Assembly (NCBI GenBank): GCA_035578175.1
Contig: JAQMRL010000008.1
Coordinates: forward strand, 64,481,541-64,545,540
Source of the DNA: Catonia carolina
Lineage: Eukaryota > Arthropoda > Insecta > Hemiptera > Achilidae
Reading direction: 5' to 3'
DNA length: 64,000 nt
The notes below the pieces were generated by a model. It made no database searches. It saw nothing but the letters and a program-made list of their open reading frames with translations, and had not been told where the DNA came from. Shown in pieces: positions 40,845 through 52,800 of this stretch. The translations under genes were made by a program, and so were the position numbers. How positions within the stretch are numbered: position 1 is the stretch's first letter; the number at the start of each line of letters is the position of its first letter.

Positions 40845-42165
40845 AGTTTCCTTTGAGTATTCTACATGGAGGCAACTTGCGCTACCAGAAATGGTAAAAT
40901 TGTGCGAGGGAGATGGACCGTTTACTCATTAGCCCTCTCTGTCACATACTGTCTGTCTATAACTTGATGGCCTCCGACAGAGAGGTGCAATATCCAGTTT
41001 GTAAATCCATTTCAGAAAATAAATCTAATTTTAAATAACAAACTTGCTGGAAATTAGTCCAATTTAAATAATTCTTTCACTATAAATTAATTGAAAATTT
41101 TCTTTATTTCATTTTCTTCATGTGTACAGTTATCTTTAAAGACCGAAAAGTTTCTCGCATGCGGACTTCATGTCGTGTTTCGTGATTTTACAAAATTTAT
41201 TTATAAAAATACCTCGTAACTTAAAAAGTAATGATTTTCTGCATCATCGATTTCCATAATTGTTACAGAACAAACCTGTCAAATATTATGTTAATCCATG
41301 AAGTGGTGGTTGAACAATGATTATATATTTGATAAAATACACATTTTTCTTAAAAACAAAACTTTTGCTAAATTATTTATTATCTCATCATGTGTTTTTG
41401 AAATAATTTCCACTCTGCAAATGACACCTTCACTTATTTCACTTCAGGGTCTGGCTGTATAATGAAATTCATTACTTTCAGAGGAGATAACTCTGATTAG
41501 TGTCTTTTACACCTCTACCTCTTGTGTTCTTTAATGATTCAGTCATTTAATTGGCTGACTATGTGATAAGAAACAACTATTTATTTTAGCCCTGCAACGA
41601 ACAGATTGAGTAAATAATTTGACACTCCACCTGTATGTTATGGGCAGAAATAATTTTTTAGAACAAAAACCATGTGAAATACTTTGTTTTTTTAATATTA
41701 AGTAATATCCAGCAAGTTTCACTTACTTAAAAAACGATGTTTTTTGAAATGGTTTTACAATCCGCATATTGCTCCGCTCTGCCGGAGGCCATAAAGTTAT
41801 AGACAGTTGTTTTCTTGGCCCGTGCTAGTGTGTTCGTGTGTGATTATGATAGCTGAATAAAGGAAGGTAAGCAAATAATAGAATAAGACTGCTTGTTAGT
41901 TTACCGCATGCATAAACGCTTGCTCACAATGAGTAAAATTATACAATGTTATTGGAATGGCTTGTGCGAGTAGAGCTTTTTGTATTCTATCACTCTCGCG
42001 GTTTGGGGACTTCAGTTCATCTGAATACTATAGAACAAATATCCATACGATTATGTGTGGGGGCGACAGAGAGCAAAGTGAGAGAGAGATGTGTTAAGAA
42101 AGAGACAGATAGCGTAATAAAGGTAGTTTCCTTTCTCAAAGGATACTAAACAGAGGCAACATTGT
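40845..42165. mobile_element. Interrupted inverted-repeat element
   Basis: Arms 40965-41065 and 41715-41805 are inverted copies (TGTCTATAACTT, ATGGCCTCCG, CAGAG, CAATAT, AACTTGCTGGA). GTAGTTTCCTTT...GAGGCAAC occurs near both edges in the same orientation. An R3 copy lies between the arms. Outer limits uncertain. Confidence 0.6.
41395..41645 (+). repeat. R3 repeat family, partial copy
   Basis: 3' part only: TTCCACTCTGCAAATGACAC, AGGGTCTGGCTGTATAATG, TTAGTGTCTTTTACACCTC and GACACTCCACCTGT. Nested in the inverted-repeat element. Confidence 0.8.
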
Positions 42166-42197
42166 CTATAGTTGCCGTGTATTACAAATCGTGTATA

Positions 42198-42467
42198 TTA
42201 CAATCTGTTCAATTTAGAACAGTAAGCAACCCCATGAACCATGAGATGAGTATGATTATGTACTTATGACTTGTCTTGTACGGACTAAGGTAACCATTAC
42301 TGAAAAGTATCGTTGACTGACCCCCTACCATCAAAGTGCATCGGTAACCACTAGTATTAAAATTCTAATAAAAGTAACTAGGTTTAGTAGTTTCAACCAC
42401 GGAACCTTCGTCTCCGTAATCAGGTAACTCGCAGCGACGACTACCACACAGACCAACCCGATCTGTT
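42198..42467 (-). mobile_element. SINE family B, decayed copy
   Basis: Plus strand shows CAATCTGTTCAATTTAGAAC, AGCAACCCCATGAACC, CATCGGTAACCACTAGTAT and a mutated head (AGACCAACCCGAT near 42450). The hairpin between the boxes is lost. Confidence 0.8.
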
Positions 42468-42977
42468 AACGTAGGTAAACTAACCAATAACAATGGTTTT
42501 TTATCTGAATTACGAATACGTAATAAATATAAAAGTGCAACCAACAAAAGAAATATATTACGTTAAAACAGATGAGGCAGGTTGTTCTTTCATTACTTTA
42601 AACCATAAATTAATAAAACAAATAACCTAACGTTTGAATGAAACTTTCGAGATGTTTTATACACCATTCGTGGATGCAACTAAATCATCAAGTAAAGTTC
42701 TCAGCAGTAACATCCATTAAACACGCATTTTACAATAAAGTAAGTAAAAATAAAATAACGCATCAGCTTAATAAAAGACAATAAAATGATGATGACAATA
42801 TTCATAAGCGACATTTGAGTATACTATAAGTACGGCGGAAAAGATGTACTAGTTCATACAAGAAGGAAATTTCATTTCCCCGTTCATAACTTATGAACAA
42901 AAGATTCCCTGCGCTTTTATTCTATACTGACTAACCAGCTAACTTATAGTACTGCAATCATAATGTTATTATAATGA

Positions 42978-43642
42978 TTTTCACGGTTGATGAGCTCTGC
43001 TGTCCATGCGTGTGACCAATCGGAACGTTAGCCAACGTTGTCAGATTTGTACGAATGATTCAGCCTGACAAACATTACGCGGTCATGCGTATAAGAGCCG
43101 CAGTAGTTCACTCGTGGCTTGTATCTCGTACTGAACATATCGATTATAGATCAGTTAACATTCAATACTTTCTTATATAATCAGCTGGTTTTATGTTCAT
43201 AGGTTATAATTGTTATTATGACCCACCGGGTTGGTCTAGAGGTAAAGTCGTCGCCAAAATCAGCTGTTTAACAGCTGATTTTCGGAGATGAAGGTTCCTG
43301 GTTCAAATCCTAGTAAAGGTAGTTACTTTTATACGGATTTGAATATTAGACAGTGGTTACCGGTGTACTTTGATGGTTGGGGTTTAATTAACCATACTCT
43401 CTCAGGAATGGTCGGCCTGGGTCTGTACAAGACTACACCTCATTTACACGTCATACACATCATCCTCATCTCATTGGGTCATGGGGTTGCTTATTGTTCT
43501 AAATTGAACAGATTGCAACGTACACAAATTAGGAATAAAAAAAAAATATATATATAACAGAGCAACGAGAGCAAGTATTGGCAAGTCATTTGATAGCTTT
43601 GAGTTGGTAGGGGGCAATGCGTACGTTCATCAGCTTTGAAAA
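42978..43642. mobile_element. MITE copy 1, interrupted by a SINE
   Basis: Left TTTTCACGGTTGATGAGCTC; right end GTTCATCAGCTTTGAAAAA, shorter than in copy 2. The two parts (to 43219 and from 43556) line up with copy 2 at 43883-44268. Confidence 0.8.
43220..43555 (+). mobile_element. SINE family B, best copy
   Basis: Begins GACCCACCGGGTTGGTCTAG, with an A-box-like TGGTCTAGAGGT and B box GGTTCAAATCC at 43300-43310. Between them is a perfect palindrome AAAATCAGCTGTTTAACAGC... (43256-43282). The body is about 240 bp and ends in an A-rich tail. An ORF through the body is incidental. Confidence 0.9.
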
Positions 43643-43882
43643 ATAGTATTGATTGTGATTTTGCTACATAAGAGCTGACAGTAGCGTTTACCGGAATTAA
43701 ATTGTTTAAGAACCGAGATTGAAGTGATAGAAGTACTAACTTACAGTTGAGTATGTGTTAACAATTTTCACCCATTTATCTTCCAATTGTGCAGTAACGA
43801 GTTAATTTTTGTGGAACCACTCTGAAATTTCATGTATGTAGATCAAAGACCCTGAGAGTTTCTGCAACTGAAGTTATAATGC

Positions 43883-44268
43883 TTTTCACGGTTGATGAGC
43901 TCTGCTGTTCCACGCGTTTAAACCAATCAGAACGTTTGCCCGCATTGTCAGATTGTACAAATGTTTCAGCCTGACAAACATTACGAGTGCATGCGTATGA
44001 GAGCCGCATTAGTTCACTCGTGTCTTGCATCTCGTACTGAACACATCGATTATAGAGCGCGTTAACATGCAATACTTTATACCTAATATAATTAGCTGGT
44101 TGTATGTTTTTGTTACTGAAAGACCAAAATATATAACAAAGCAACTTTCGTTGCTTTGTTGCCAATACTTGCGAGAGCAAGTATGGCAACGTTGGTGGCA
44201 AGTCATTGGATAGCTATGAAGTGGGTAGGGGGCAATGCGTACGTTCAGAGCTCATCAGCCCTGAAAAA
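43883..44268. mobile_element. MITE copy 2, intact
   Basis: TTTTCACGGTTGATGAGCTC and, inverted at the right, TTTTTCAGGGCTGATGAGCT form ~22-bp terminal repeats. Internal hairpins (GCCAATACTTGC...GCAAGTATGGC). About 0.9 kb from copy 1, same orientation. Confidence 0.85.
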
Positions 44269-44289
44269 TAGTTTTTTATAGTGCTCTTC

Positions 44290-46171
44290 GATTTGTGCGC
44301 TACCTGTGTTTGTAACAAATTTATTATTTGGGTACATACCTCATTTGATTGAGGTATATATCGTATAAATATATCAAATTAACTTCACAGCTGTCAATCG
44401 ATTAGTCTACCCCGAATGTAGATCTATGAATTTTTTTAAACATTATATTTACAATCTAATGTATGAATTTGAATGAGTTTGTGACACAATTTGCTGTCTC
44501 AAAATTTATATGTAGCAATCTATAAGGTAACAGTAACAACCTTTGAATGTACTCAAAGGTAGTATCTAATTCTTTTACAGCCCTGTTTGGTAATTACAAT
44601 AGCATAAACAAATTAACAAGAAAATATTGAATACATTATCAAAATTTTTGAACTAATGACAAATTGTTTAGATAAATTTATAGTTGATAGGTGGGGGAAA
44701 TATTTTTATCCCGAATACAAAATTGAAGACTAGAAACTTCAAGCTAATTTTTTGTTTTGAACTATCCTAAGCAATTGAGTAATCATAATTTTTTATCTAA
44801 AATGAAGTTTCGTATTCATATCTGGATGACTAGGAGATAGTTAACCCATGGAAAGTAATCATATCGCTCTAATTTTTATTCCTTGGAAACAAATTGAGGC
44901 TTTGTTTCCAAAGTATTGCATTTTTTCAAAGTGTGAACTTTCGACGTAGGCTAACTATTTATTGTAAGATCATAAGGTATTTAATTTTTTATGAGGCAGT
45001 TACCTAATAAAACAAGTCATGCTTAAACGTCTTCTCAGATTCGTCAGTTTCCTTTTTCTTACTCAAATATTCACCGTAAATATTTTTAATCATTTGAAGG
45101 TTCAGAACATTCTTCAATAATTTCTTTAAACTACCCGTTCCAGAGACAGTGACTAAAATAATACAATGTCAACCGATTGTTAGGTCATTGAAAAAGAAAA
45201 TAAAACTGCTCAACAAAATCGTAATTAGTAATTGGTGGTGTTTTTACGATTTTAATTGGATAATTTGCTTTTAAAATACACCGTACGTACTGGTGATAAG
45301 AAGCGGCGACGCGTCAGGTGTTACTATTTTCAGTTAGGAAGGGGGAACGTGACGTTTATTAAAAGAACAGTAATGTGACTGTTGATTAAAATAGATAATT
45401 GTGTGAATATGATTGTTAAGCACTAATAATTCAAGTAATCCTTGCTAAATATCTTACAATCAGGAATTTGAACTTCGAGCTTGTCCAAAATGAAACGGTA
45501 GGACGCATAACATTTCTCACTTTTTTTATAAACGTTTAAAAGTTTTTGGGAATTTTGTTTTTTATTTTGGCCGAGAAAGGAGCGAATTTTTTTCTAGTGA
45601 TAATATTCCATTTTAATCATAATATCAGCTTGTGTGCAAACAACAAAAGAACATGATTTAAATTTGCGATTGATTCCGCTTGTAAAATTAATTAATTCAG
45701 TTTTTTGTCGTGTCTGCCAGAGCAAGAAATGCGGATGGTGGTGGTTTGTTTATGTTTGTCGGCGAAATATTCTGATTTTTGTTAATATTCCTAAAGTATT
45801 ATTCTTGTAATATCGCGTTAATACGTTGATGTGTGTTCTAAACAAATTTTGGTAAATTTTATAGTTTTCTAAATTTAAAACATATACTGTATTGTAAGTT
45901 TAGTTAAATCTACTCTTTCCAGGTTTGAGGTTAGTTTACACAGTTAAGATTTATGTTGATATTTTCCGATTAAATTTATATATTTAAAAGTTTTGAGTAA
46001 TAAATCAATTTTTAGAAAGCATGATTGTTTTGTTAATTACTCTTATTCAGTATTATTGATAATGTGGGGGTTGTTTAAGTTTTACTGTATTGATACAATA
46101 ACAACTTTGTACGAGTTAAAATTTTACAATCGCATTGTATCTGTGTTTCTTAATTGGGAATCGATCCTACC
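44290..46171. other. Spacer upstream of MED27, possible promoter area
   Basis: No repeat or gene recognised. A small CpG-richer patch (AAGCGGCGACGCGTCAGG) lies near 45300. A non-coding first exon of MED27 may end at 46171. Confidence 0.35.
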
Positions 46172-46710
46172 GTAAGTTTTAAATCATTTTTGTTATTATT
46201 TGTGATAAATGGAATAATATTCATGTTTCTGATAGTCGTATTGTAACTTTCACAAGTTTAGGCATTTTAATTCATGGAGATTAGAGAAACAAGATTGTTT
46301 TAATTCAAGAATGTAATATGCTAACTTATTAAGAATAACAGGCTATTTTCATCTATTAAAATGTGGAAGACAAAGTAATGACACGAGTAGTTGAACATAT
46401 TATATTTGTTGGAAAAACTGTATAATTATAGACAACATTAATCTCCAATACTATTTATAATCCAGAAACTATAACGGATTCAACATTAGCTAAAATACAA
46501 TTTGGATATTTTTTAATAATTGCTTTAAAATAATGAATTGATGGTTTGATTTATTAAGATAAATTATTTATTAAATAAATATTAGGCTTAATGATGTGAT
46601 TTTATCAAGCATTTGAATTATTTGCTTTGGTTTGTAGGGATTAAGAGTTTAGTTTGAAAGCATACCAAATGTGTATATCCTAACCTTACTTTGTATGTGT
46701 TTATTTTCAG
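46172..46710 (+). other. MED27: Probable 5' UTR intron of MED27
   Basis: The acceptor at 46701-46710 is clear. The best upstream donor I find is CGTAAGTTTT with GT at 46172-46173, so a non-coding first exon may end at 46171. The promoter would lie upstream of that. I see no certain TATA box or initiator. Confidence 0.35.
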
Positions 46711-46723
46711 TAACCAAATAAAG

Positions 46724-46896
46724 ATGGAACCGTTTTTCACGGCTTTAAGTTCAATTAAAGCGTTGCGTTCCAGTGTTGGTCAAGTATTTAGTAGTTTAGC
46801 AAATGGTGTACGAGCTGATCATGGTGAGGAAGGTAGAGAAACTAAGTTTCTTTTGGAACTGCAAGAATTACTAAGCTCTGTCACACAACATTTGAG
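46724..46896 (+). CDS. MED27: MED27 coding exon 1
   Basis: The exon begins at 46711 after TTATTTTCAG, and the ATG is at 46724 (AAAG before it, G at +4). It ends TTGAG before the donor GTAAAT, in phase 2. It encodes 57 residues plus two bases of Arg58. An acceptor this close upstream of the start shows an intron in the 5' UTR. Confidence 0.94.
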
Positions 46897-49800
46897 GTAA
46901 ATCAATTACAAAATTGTTCATTTTTACTTTCTCTTGCCTATATGAATTTATAGAAAGGAAAGTATTGTTTTCATGCTGATTTTTCGAAATCAAGTTTTCA
47001 CCGAATCTACACATTTTCAGACCCCCTGAAACCAAAAAACTTGTTTTTAGCGATTGGTCTGTGTGCGTGTGAACAGAATATCTCTAGAATAGAACATCAT
47101 ACAAAGTTGAAACTTGATACTTAAGTTAGATAGAACTTAAGTTAGATTAGAGGACCTGACACAAACAAAATCTGTCAACTGGAAGTAATAGTTTATTCGT
47201 GTAATTTTTCACTTTTTTGCAATTTTCTCAAAAACTGCTCCTATGATTTTTTTAAAAATCGTCTCATTTAATACATTTTTAATGCTCTACAAGATAGGAT
47301 ACTGTGCCATGTCTGCTGAAATTCTTGGGAAGGCTGTTTTCTCATAAAAAAATTGTTTTTTTTAAGATTCCGGCTTTAGTATGCATTTTAGCGCAAAAAT
47401 GTATGTAATAAAAGTTGTAGAGAATTTAAAATCCTACAACTTTTATCTCAAACATTTTTTAAATAATGCTTAGTTTAGCAGTAAAATTAGTGATTTTCTG
47501 TTTTTTTTTCTCATGAAAACATGTAAAAATCGATTTTTTTAAGATTTCAGCCGTAGTATGCATTTTACATAAAAAATATGTAATCAAATTTGTAGGAAAT
47601 TAAACTATCTACAACTTTTATTTAGAGCATGTTTCTCTACTGAGCCTAATTTAGCGTGAAAGAGTGATTTTCCTTATTTTTTAGTTAAGTTGCGGTTGAT
47701 TTTAATTTTGCGTCTTTCACTCATGATTAAAATTAGGTTAGGTTTCTGTTTATTTCTAATGTTTTTATTACGAGTGTTACGTTATATTGTTCATTATTTT
47801 CATTGGCAAGAGAAAGTCGTGTTGAGTGTTTCACACCAGATTTTGTTGTAAATAATATTGTTGGTAAATGGTTAATGTATTTACCTGCATTTTGGATGCA
47901 GGAGAGAAGGCCTTAACTGTGTTTCTAGATCTCAGTAAAGCTTTCGACTGTGTTGATCATGAAGTCTTGTTGAAAATGTTAGAGTCATTAGGTATAAGGG
48001 ACGTAGAACTTAAATGGTTTCAGTCTTCTCTGATAGATAGAGTGCAGTGCGTAGAAATAACTAGAGTAGTTAGGGGGAAACTTACAAAAATTTTGTCTGA
48101 AAAGCTTGATGTCAAAGCTGGTGTTCCGCAGGGTTCAATTTTAGGCCCCATTTTGTTTTTATTGTATATAAATAGATTACCAGAAATCTTACCCAACAGT
48201 GGAGCTTTATTGTTTGCTGATAATACTTCAATCATAAACAAAAGTTTACTGGTAGAAAATCTCGAAGTGAATACACATATTAGCATAGAATCTGTAGTCC
48301 AATTTCTGAATGAATTAAGGTTAACAGTTAATGGGAAAAAGTGTCAGTACTTACAGTTCAAAAACAAACACAATGTAAGGGAAAACAGAGAAGTGGATGT
48401 CTTTATACAGAATAATATCTTAGATCATGTGCAAACAGTGAAGTTTCTAGGAGTGTCACTAGATAGGACCCTATCATGGGATTATTACACCGATCAAATT
48501 TGTGGTAAAATATCATCTGGGGTATTTGCATTAAAACAAATTGCCAGATTAAATGATAAAAAATTGCTTATAGCAGCTTATCATGGTTTAATTTTATCTC
48601 ATATCAGGTATGCCATACTAGTATGGGGTAATTCATCACAGGGTAACATGGAAAGAGTTTTTAAAATACAGAAAAAAGCTGTTGGGTGTATGATGGGAGT
48701 CAACCACCTTACCTCATGCAAATCACTATTTAAAGAGCTGCAATTGCTCACAGTTCCTTCTTTGTACATTTTTGAAGTGATAATGTACGTAAAGAAAAAT
48801 ACCTTTTTACAGAATTTAGATGTTCACAACCACTACACAAGAAACAGAATCGATTATTATGTTGCTAATCACAACACTAAATTGTTTGAACAAAAACCAA
48901 CTTACGCAGGTAGAAAATACATCAATAAATTGCCACAAGGTTTAAAAAGTTGTGACAATTTAAGTCATTTTAAAAAAAAGCTAAAACAGTATTTGATTGA
49001 TGAAACATTTTATAGTGTGCACGAATTCCTTTCTAAATAGTTTTTGGTTGAAAAGTATTTAACTTGTAATTAAACAAATATTGTGTACTATTTGATACAA
49101 AGGGGTTCATGACAAGCCTACTGAGTTAAGTAGTAGCAGGGAAAAATATTGGTAAGTGATGAATTTATCATTGTGTTTTGATTTTTTTTTAATTTTAATT
49201 TTGTGTGATATTTGATTCAATGGGTTTCATGACAAGCCTACTGAAGTAAGCAGTAGCAAAAACAATTTTCTGGTGGTAAGTGATGAATTTATCATTAGTG
49301 ATAAACTTTCAGTTTATCAGTTTTATTTGACATGTCCTATACTCCCTTTGGAGTCTCCTGGATGCAAGTGAAAAAAAAAAATTTACTATAGTTTTCTTTC
49401 AAAATTTGATTCATTGAAATGTAGCAATACTTAGATATATGTTAAGGGAAATATTATACACAGTTGGGTGAAAGGGTTGATACCAAGCTACTAAAAATCA
49501 AATATGTTTTTATGATGATAGAGAATGATAATTTTTCCCTGATTGAAAAAATTACCATCTGATTTTGTACGATAGGGTACATAATGCACCAACTTTTATT
49601 ACTTATTTGTATTCTGATTATCTCCATCAATATGTAGTTCTTGTGTGCAGTTCTGCTACACTCTAAACCTGTACTGTCCAACTTTTATGTTCATGACCAC
49701 CGTTTTTTGAGTTTTATCTTTCTCTTTGCTTAATTACATGGGTTGGCGTAGTCTAATAAATGAGTCAATGTTTAAGATACAACATAAATCTAATTTTTAT

Positions 49801-52800
49801 TTGTGCTGTTTTCGCTGTCATATATACAGGGTTATTATAAATGATGGACCCAATTTAATAAATTCTTATTTATTTAAGTATAATTGCAAAATGAACAATT
49901 CACATACCAATGGAAAGTGGAAGTTTCAAAGTTTTTTTTACACATTTACAAATGTTCGATGTGTCCTCCTTGTGCAGCACGGCAAACATCTAAACGATAT
50001 CCAAACTCGTCCCACACACGTGCAAGCGTATCTTCCGTTACTGAGTGCACCGCAGCAGTGATACGGTTCTGCAGGTCGGCCAGAGTTGTTGGTAGAGGCG
50101 GTATGAAAACTTTTTCCTTAACGTAACCCTATAAGAAATAGTCACATGGGGTGAGATCAGGAGATCTCGGTGGCCAGAAGTTTAGAGCCAGGTCTTGATT
50201 TCCTATCCGTCCGATCCAGCGCTGAGGAAGGGTTTCTGCAACTTCAGCCGCCCACTTGCGCGCATGTACAGGTTAAGAATGTGTAAAAAAACTTTGAAAC
50301 TTCCTCTTTCCATTGGTATGTGAATTGTTCATTTTGCATTTATACTTAGATAAATATGAATTTATTAAATTGGGTCCATCATTTATAATAACCCTGTACT
50401 TTACATTATAATTTGTGTAAAGTGAGTCAATCTATTTATGCAATTTTTGGTCTTTTATGACCACAATGGATCACTTTAGTTAAATTTAGAAAGCTTCTTC
50501 CTTTTCATATTCTTTAGCTTGACATTCTGCCAGTAGGCCTTCATTCAGGCTGATCTTGCTTGCCGAACTTCCTCTGAAACTACCGGTTTCTTCCTGGTTG
50601 GGTTTGTTCTTCCATCAGATCTTGTTTCAAATCTACTTTCCTTATTTCTTAAGATTTTTAATATTTCTGTTTTGTTTTCTAAATCATCGAAAGTTAATCC
50701 GAGTTTGATCATGTCTTCTTTGACATTTTGGATCCATGCTCCTGATGTAACCATTGAAAAGATCTTGTTTAAAATTTAAAATTCTGTCTTTAGGTGTTCT
50801 GATAAGATATCCAAGAAAAGATATCCTTTTCTTCCTTATTGTATCTGTTATGGGTTCGTTTTCTTTATAGACTTGTTCGTTTGTTAGAATTCTCCATTGG
50901 CCATCTACTTTGTTTTTAATTCTTAATTTATTGTAAGATTTTTCCATAAGTTTGTGTAAAACAGTTTCTTGAAAATGTAGTTCATTCACTTAACTTGTTT
51001 TTAAAGGGATTGATTCAAATAGATTTTTTTAAACAATTACAGTCAATAATGGAAGATTTTGATTGGATAGATTTCAGAATTCTAAAGGTGTTAACTTTGG
51101 TCATGATAAATTTAATGAGTGTAACTTATTCTGTGTTAATATTTAACATTAATTACAAATTGTGTAGGATTTAAATATGCGATCATTTTAATAATTAGTT
51201 TCTTGTTAAAGGGATGTTGAACAAGCCGTCAGTTCACTTACACCACCTCCTGGACCTTTTAATCTTGGTAATACATCATTATTAAGCCAGGAGAGTGCTC
51301 AGGAACGACAACAGCTTTACAGTCAAGTTGTACTCAGCTATAAGTGGACTGATAAGGTAAAAATAATGTTAAGTCATTACTAATTTTTATAAATAAATTT
51401 TTGAAATGCATCCTGCCAACCATTAATATAAATGAAATTTATCACCTTACCTTTGGTTGCTTATTTAAGTTGAAAAAACTTTCGCACATTTCGGTGGTAC
51501 CACCTTCTTCAGAGCATATTTAAAAAAAATTAAAATTTAGAACGGTGTTTCCATTCAGTCATTTTGATTAAAACTCTTTTTAATCTTAACTCGTTTCTAA
51601 TCTAATCGTTTCGGTGGTACCACCTTCTTAATTTTAATTTTAAAAATTTTAATTAATTAATTTTAATTTTTTTAAAATATGCTCTGAAGAAGGTTGTACC
51701 ACCAAAGTGCCTGTGAGTTTTTTAAACTTAAATAAGCAACCAAAGGTAAGGTGATAAATCTCATTTATACTGTAAGTCATTACTGATTTTTTAAGCAGCT
51801 GATGACATAATAAGAAAAGAGACTGTTTGTTAAGCTATGATATATAACAATGCAAATGTCTATTAAAGTCTCTGCAACTGTCGTGCTATAAACTGTAAGA
51901 TAGATTCTTAAATTTACTGAACTATAATGAGCACTGTATGAAGGCAAGCCTTAAGGATACCTAGTAAATGCTAGCAACTCCTTTTCTCTCATCTAGCATT
52001 GTTGGCATTTTATCAGGTTTAATTTTTTGGCTAGATAGGTGTTAGCACTTCTGACAATACTGCAGTGGGATCCAAAATAATAATTTGATTTCTTGATAGG
52101 TTCATGATTACAGTAATTTGGCTGTGGCACTTTTAAGCCAGAATTCTTTGAAAAGATCGTATATTAATTCAAGCACAGCGAAGCGAAAGAAAACACAAAC
52201 AAGCAGTCATAATGTCCCACCACAGTAAGTATTTTTTAAAATTTTTATTAGATGTTTTGATCCTAGTTTATAATTTATGTAAGATTTGTATATGTTGTAT
52301 GAAATATTTTCTGCTATTGGCAGCTCACTTGGCATGTGGGAAGAGATACACTGTTTAGGTACACCATAAACTCCCTCGTCCGAGGTAACTGGGTACCTCA
52401 AATGGAAAAAATTTGGATAAAATCAAATTTTGATATTAGTAAATTGTTAGCTGTCATTACCTAGTTGTTAGTATGTTACTAGTCAGACTATTAATGTTTG
52501 TCCTCATAATAATCATTACTGTTGTTGTTGTTTAGGTCATCAGCCAAAAGGCTGTAACCTCTGTAACTTGTTACATTGCTTATTTTGAATTTCGTACCGT
52601 GGTTTATGTCGTTATTTGCTTGACTGTACGCCTGTTCCATCTCTCGGCTGTTTTTGGTATTACGTGTGGCGACTTAGTAGTGGTAATTGTCTCTTATCTA
52701 CCTGCTTTTGTTATCTCTCGAAAATCAGCTGTTTTCAAGTAAAACGTACCTTTTTCCTTCTCTGTGTTAGACTGACCGTTAAGATGATATGTTGAATTAG

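Noticed and set aside
43288..43557. 89-codon ORF in the spacer, with a related one at 60989-61219
   Set aside because: Both are the body of SINE family B read in the same frame. Not a gene.
47868..47870. True start codon of the RT ORF
   Set aside because: Preceded by an in-frame TAA and lacking the N-terminal part of the RT; the copy is simply 5'-truncated.
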